A DNA stretch of 6,637 bases from Deltaproteobacteria bacterium. GTDB lineage: Bacteria > Desulfobacterota > Desulfobacteria > Desulfobacterales > BuS5. The DNA is taken from assembly GCA_021157555.1 (NCBI GenBank), contig JAGGWL010000243.1, forward strand, positions 1 through 6,637, read 5' to 3'. Position 1 is the first letter of the stretch, and each line of letters starts with the position of its first letter. Below the pieces are notes generated by a model. The model was not told where the DNA came from and searched no databases. It was given only the letters and a program-made list of their open reading frames with translations. This document shows, piece after piece, positions 5,276 to 6,637 of this stretch. Position numbers and translations under genes: made by a program.

Positions 5276-6010
5276 TCAGGAAGCTTCACGGAAGTTGGTT
5301 ACATTTACTCCTGTCTCATTATTTAATAACGCTTTGGCATGCATAATAGCTTTTTGCATATCGTCCTCAGGTTTTTCTGACATATCGCCGTGTCCTGGAT
5401 ATATTGCATTGATTTTACGTGTTGTCAAATGGCTTATGGAATAGATATAGTCGCCCACGCTTCCTGATTCTGCTATATATGAGAGGGCTCCTCCAGCAAA
5501 AAGGGTGTCTCCGGTGAAGAGAATTTTACGGTTTAATTCATACAGGCAGATGGAACCTGATGTATGGCCCGGAGTATGGATTACTTCCAAAACAAAATTT
5601 CCAAGATCAAAACGAAATCTGTTTTCGAGCCACAAATGAACTCTTAGCGCAGGTTCATTTAAATCGCCTGATTCATAAAGTGTAACATATTTGTCCTGAG
5701 TGCTTATTTTAACGGCGGCAAATCTATGGGCAGAAATAAGGGCATGCTCCTGAAAATATCTGTTGGCTCCGATATGGTCAAAATGCTCATGAGTATTTAT
5801 TACAATATCAATATCCCTGATCTTGATTCCAATAGAAAGAAGAGATTGGCGGAGATTTGTAAAATTTTTGTCGACTCCGGAATCAATAAGAACGTTTTTA
5901 TAATCACTACGCAACAGATATACATGACTGCTGGAATCCTTTCCTTTGATTAGAAAAATATCCGGATGTAGTTCAATGATTTGATTATCAGACAAACTGC
6001 AATTTTTCAT
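5276..6010 (-). CDS. Metallo-beta-lactamase-fold hydrolase (glyoxalase II-like subgroup)
   Basis: This 244-residue cytosolic protein has a complete dinuclear metal site. It shows H74-x-H76-x-D78-H79 in NTHEHFDH, H149 in HTPGHTSGS, D168 in FTGDTLF and H207 in YPGHGD. The early strand LIDSGVD (41-47) is also typical. The spacing and PGHTSGS motif resemble hydrolases of thioesters (glyoxalase II) and relatives rather than antibiotic-degrading lactamases or RNase J/Z, which carry extra domains. The substrate cannot be read from the sequence. There is no signal peptide. Its ATG overlaps the stop of the STAS gene as TAATG, so the two proteins are probably made in concert. The residue 105-135 insert, rich in charged and aromatic residues, may shape the active site. 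Confidence 0.9.
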   Translation of the reverse strand: MKNCSLSDNQIIELHPDIFLIKGKDSSSHVYLLRSDYKNVLIDSGVDKNFTNLRQSLLSIGIKIRDIDIVINTHEHFDHIGANRYFQEHALISAHRFAAVKISTQDKYVTLYESGDLNEPALRVHLWLENRFRFDLGNFVLEVIHTPGHTSGSICLYELNRKILFTGDTLFAGGALSYIAESGSVGDYIYSISHLTTRKINAIYPGHGDMSEKPEDDMQKAIMHAKALLNNETGVNVTNFREAS

Positions 6011-6357
6011 TATGCTGCCCTCCAGACGCTCTTTTCAGCATTTTCCTTATTTCTATAAATATAAAATATTTTGTCCAGTCGATTTTTTAGAAAATAGTTT
6101 AATAGTTCAGCATTTAATGAACATATTTTCATGTTTCCTTTTAAAAAGCCCACTTCCTTTCTGATGCTGTTTAAAATTCCAAGCACAAATACAGAATTAA
6201 ACTCATGGAGATCTTTAAGATCAACAATTATACGAATATTTTTTTGCTTAAAAAAAGGCAAAAGCATTTTTTTTGCCAAAAGAGGCTCATTTTGTCTCGG
6301 TTTTCCTGATATTGCTATATGAAAACAATTTTTTCCTTCAATAATATCATACTGCAT
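6010..6357 (-). CDS. STAS-domain protein (anti-sigma-factor-antagonist-like)
   Basis: This 115-residue protein is one STAS domain: an N-terminal strand pair (1-18), then a helix and IRIIVDLKDL (41-50), leading into the loop EFNSVFVLGIL (52-62) where the regulatory serine is found in SpoIIAA-type antagonists. Aligned with the family D-S-S-G pattern, N54-S55-V56-F57 has valine at the phosphorylated serine and no glycine after it. S55 is the residue preceding that position. The remaining strand (MKICSLN) and C-terminal helices fit. STAS proteins bind partner kinases, anti-sigma factors or transporters, but none is encoded here. The start has GGAG 9 nt upstream. The stop overlaps the MBL start. 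Composition is strongly AT-rich. The fold is fairly sure; the signalling mode is unclear. Confidence 0.8.
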   Translation of the reverse strand: MQYDIIEGKNCFHIAISGKPRQNEPLLAKKMLLPFFKQKNIRIIVDLKDLHEFNSVFVLGILNSIRKEVGFLKGNMKICSLNAELLNYFLKNRLDKIFYIYRNKENAEKSVWRAA

Positions 6358-6366
6358 AATTTATAA

Positions 6367-6370
6367 CTCC
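6367..6370 (-). promoter_or_regulatory. Ribosome binding site of the STAS gene
   Basis: GGAG on the minus strand lies 9 nt before the STAS ATG at 6357-6355 and supports that start. It probably serves as the entry site for the coupled STAS-MBL message. Confidence 0.65.
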
Positions 6371-6381
6371 ATTTTTTGGTA

Positions 6382-6446
6382 AAGAACGGGGAAGTTATTT
6401 CGTCCTCGTTCCTAAGAAATGGGGAAATTCTTTTGTCCCCGTTCCT
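6382..6446. repeat. Two tandem hairpin repeats upstream of the STAS gene
   Basis: Two related units of 32 and 33 nt lie back to back at 6382-6413 and 6414-6446. Each begins aagaa and ends gttcct. Each forms an 8-bp stem: aacgggga with tcctcgtt in the first, and aatgggga with tccccgtt in the second. Each stem holds one G-T pair. The left arm of unit 1 is also perfectly complementary to the right arm of unit 2, so one larger structure is possible. They resemble REP-like dispersed elements. Their location in the presumed STAS leader/promoter could affect transcription or RNA stability. Confidence 0.75.
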
Positions 6447-6488
6447 GAATATTTTTACCTATAGATTGTCAGATAATTACCCGCTTTT

Positions 6489-6560
6489 AAAATTTGGCAC
6501 AAGGCCAGAGGGAGGAAGGCGTATTGCAATACTCCAACGACCGATAACGCAGTGAAATTA
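6489..6560. other. Structured non-coding element near the right edge
   Basis: aatttggcac (6491-6500) has a near complement in gtgaaatt (6553-6560), which would be perfect if two C residues had not been lost. Between them lie ggag (6511-6514) and ctcc (6532-6535), which bracket the perfect 12-bp palindrome gtattgcaatac (6521-6532), followed by a purine-rich segment containing aacgaccgataacgcag. The nested arrangement looks like a degenerate folded repeat or RNA motif. The rest of the segment to 6637 shows no gene and no clear promoter. Confidence 0.45.
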
Positions 6561-6637
6561 TTTATGTGACGGTCTATATCTAAAAAAATATTCATTTCGG
6601 GTGTAAAGTAATGCAAGCTTGTTACTCGACTATCAAG

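Noticed and set aside
6495..6510. TGGCAC at 6495 as a sigma54 -24 element.
   Set aside because: No GC-containing -12 element follows at the required spacing, and no gene lies downstream on that strand within the window.

Overview
The window reads as a chromosomal accessory stretch from a moderately AT-rich Gram-negative bacterium. A PilZ protein, a MarC-type membrane protein, a STAS protein and several hairpin-forming intergenic repeats would fit a Desulfobacterota (sulfate-reducer-like) genome. That placement is an impression, because no phylogenetic marker is present. Nine protein genes are supported: one on the plus strand and eight on the minus strand. No rRNA, tRNA, CRISPR array, integrase or transposase gene was found.

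Layout from left to right. Positions 1-278 are non-coding: a long two-tier palindrome (5-88), then an AT-rich leader for a small PilZ-domain protein (279-596, +). Converging on it with a 3-nt gap is a three-gene minus-strand operon. It is transcribed in the order nicotinamidase (pncA, 3109-3705), nicotinate phosphoribosyltransferase (pncB, 1769-3112), RtcB RNA ligase (rtcB, 600-1772). Both junctions are 4-bp ATGA overlaps and carry the same 15-bp sequence. A good sigma70-type promoter lies at 3752-3780 and is overlapped by an inverted repeat. Upstream is marC (3800-4396, -), apparently with its own extended -10 promoter and a dyad where the -35 should be.

Further right is a type II toxin-antitoxin pair: a DUF2281-type antitoxin (4978-5190, -, GTG start) overlapping a MazF/PemK-like toxin (4628-4981, -). 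Next is a STAS protein (6010-6357, -) coupled through TAATG to a metallo-beta-lactamase-fold hydrolase (5276-6010, -). The last 280 bases hold tandem hairpin repeats (6382-6446) and a second structured element (6489-6560), with no gene.

How the genes may work together. PncA and PncB turn nicotinamide into nicotinate mononucleotide, restoring NAD after consumption. RtcB rejoins RNAs with 2',3'-cyclic phosphate and 5'-OH ends, the ends left by MazF-type toxins and anticodon nucleases. Tight coupling of NAD recovery with RNA repair, about 0.9 kb from a MazF-like toxin gene, suggests a damage-recovery unit. This is an inference. The enzyme identities are firm; the joint role is not shown by the sequence.
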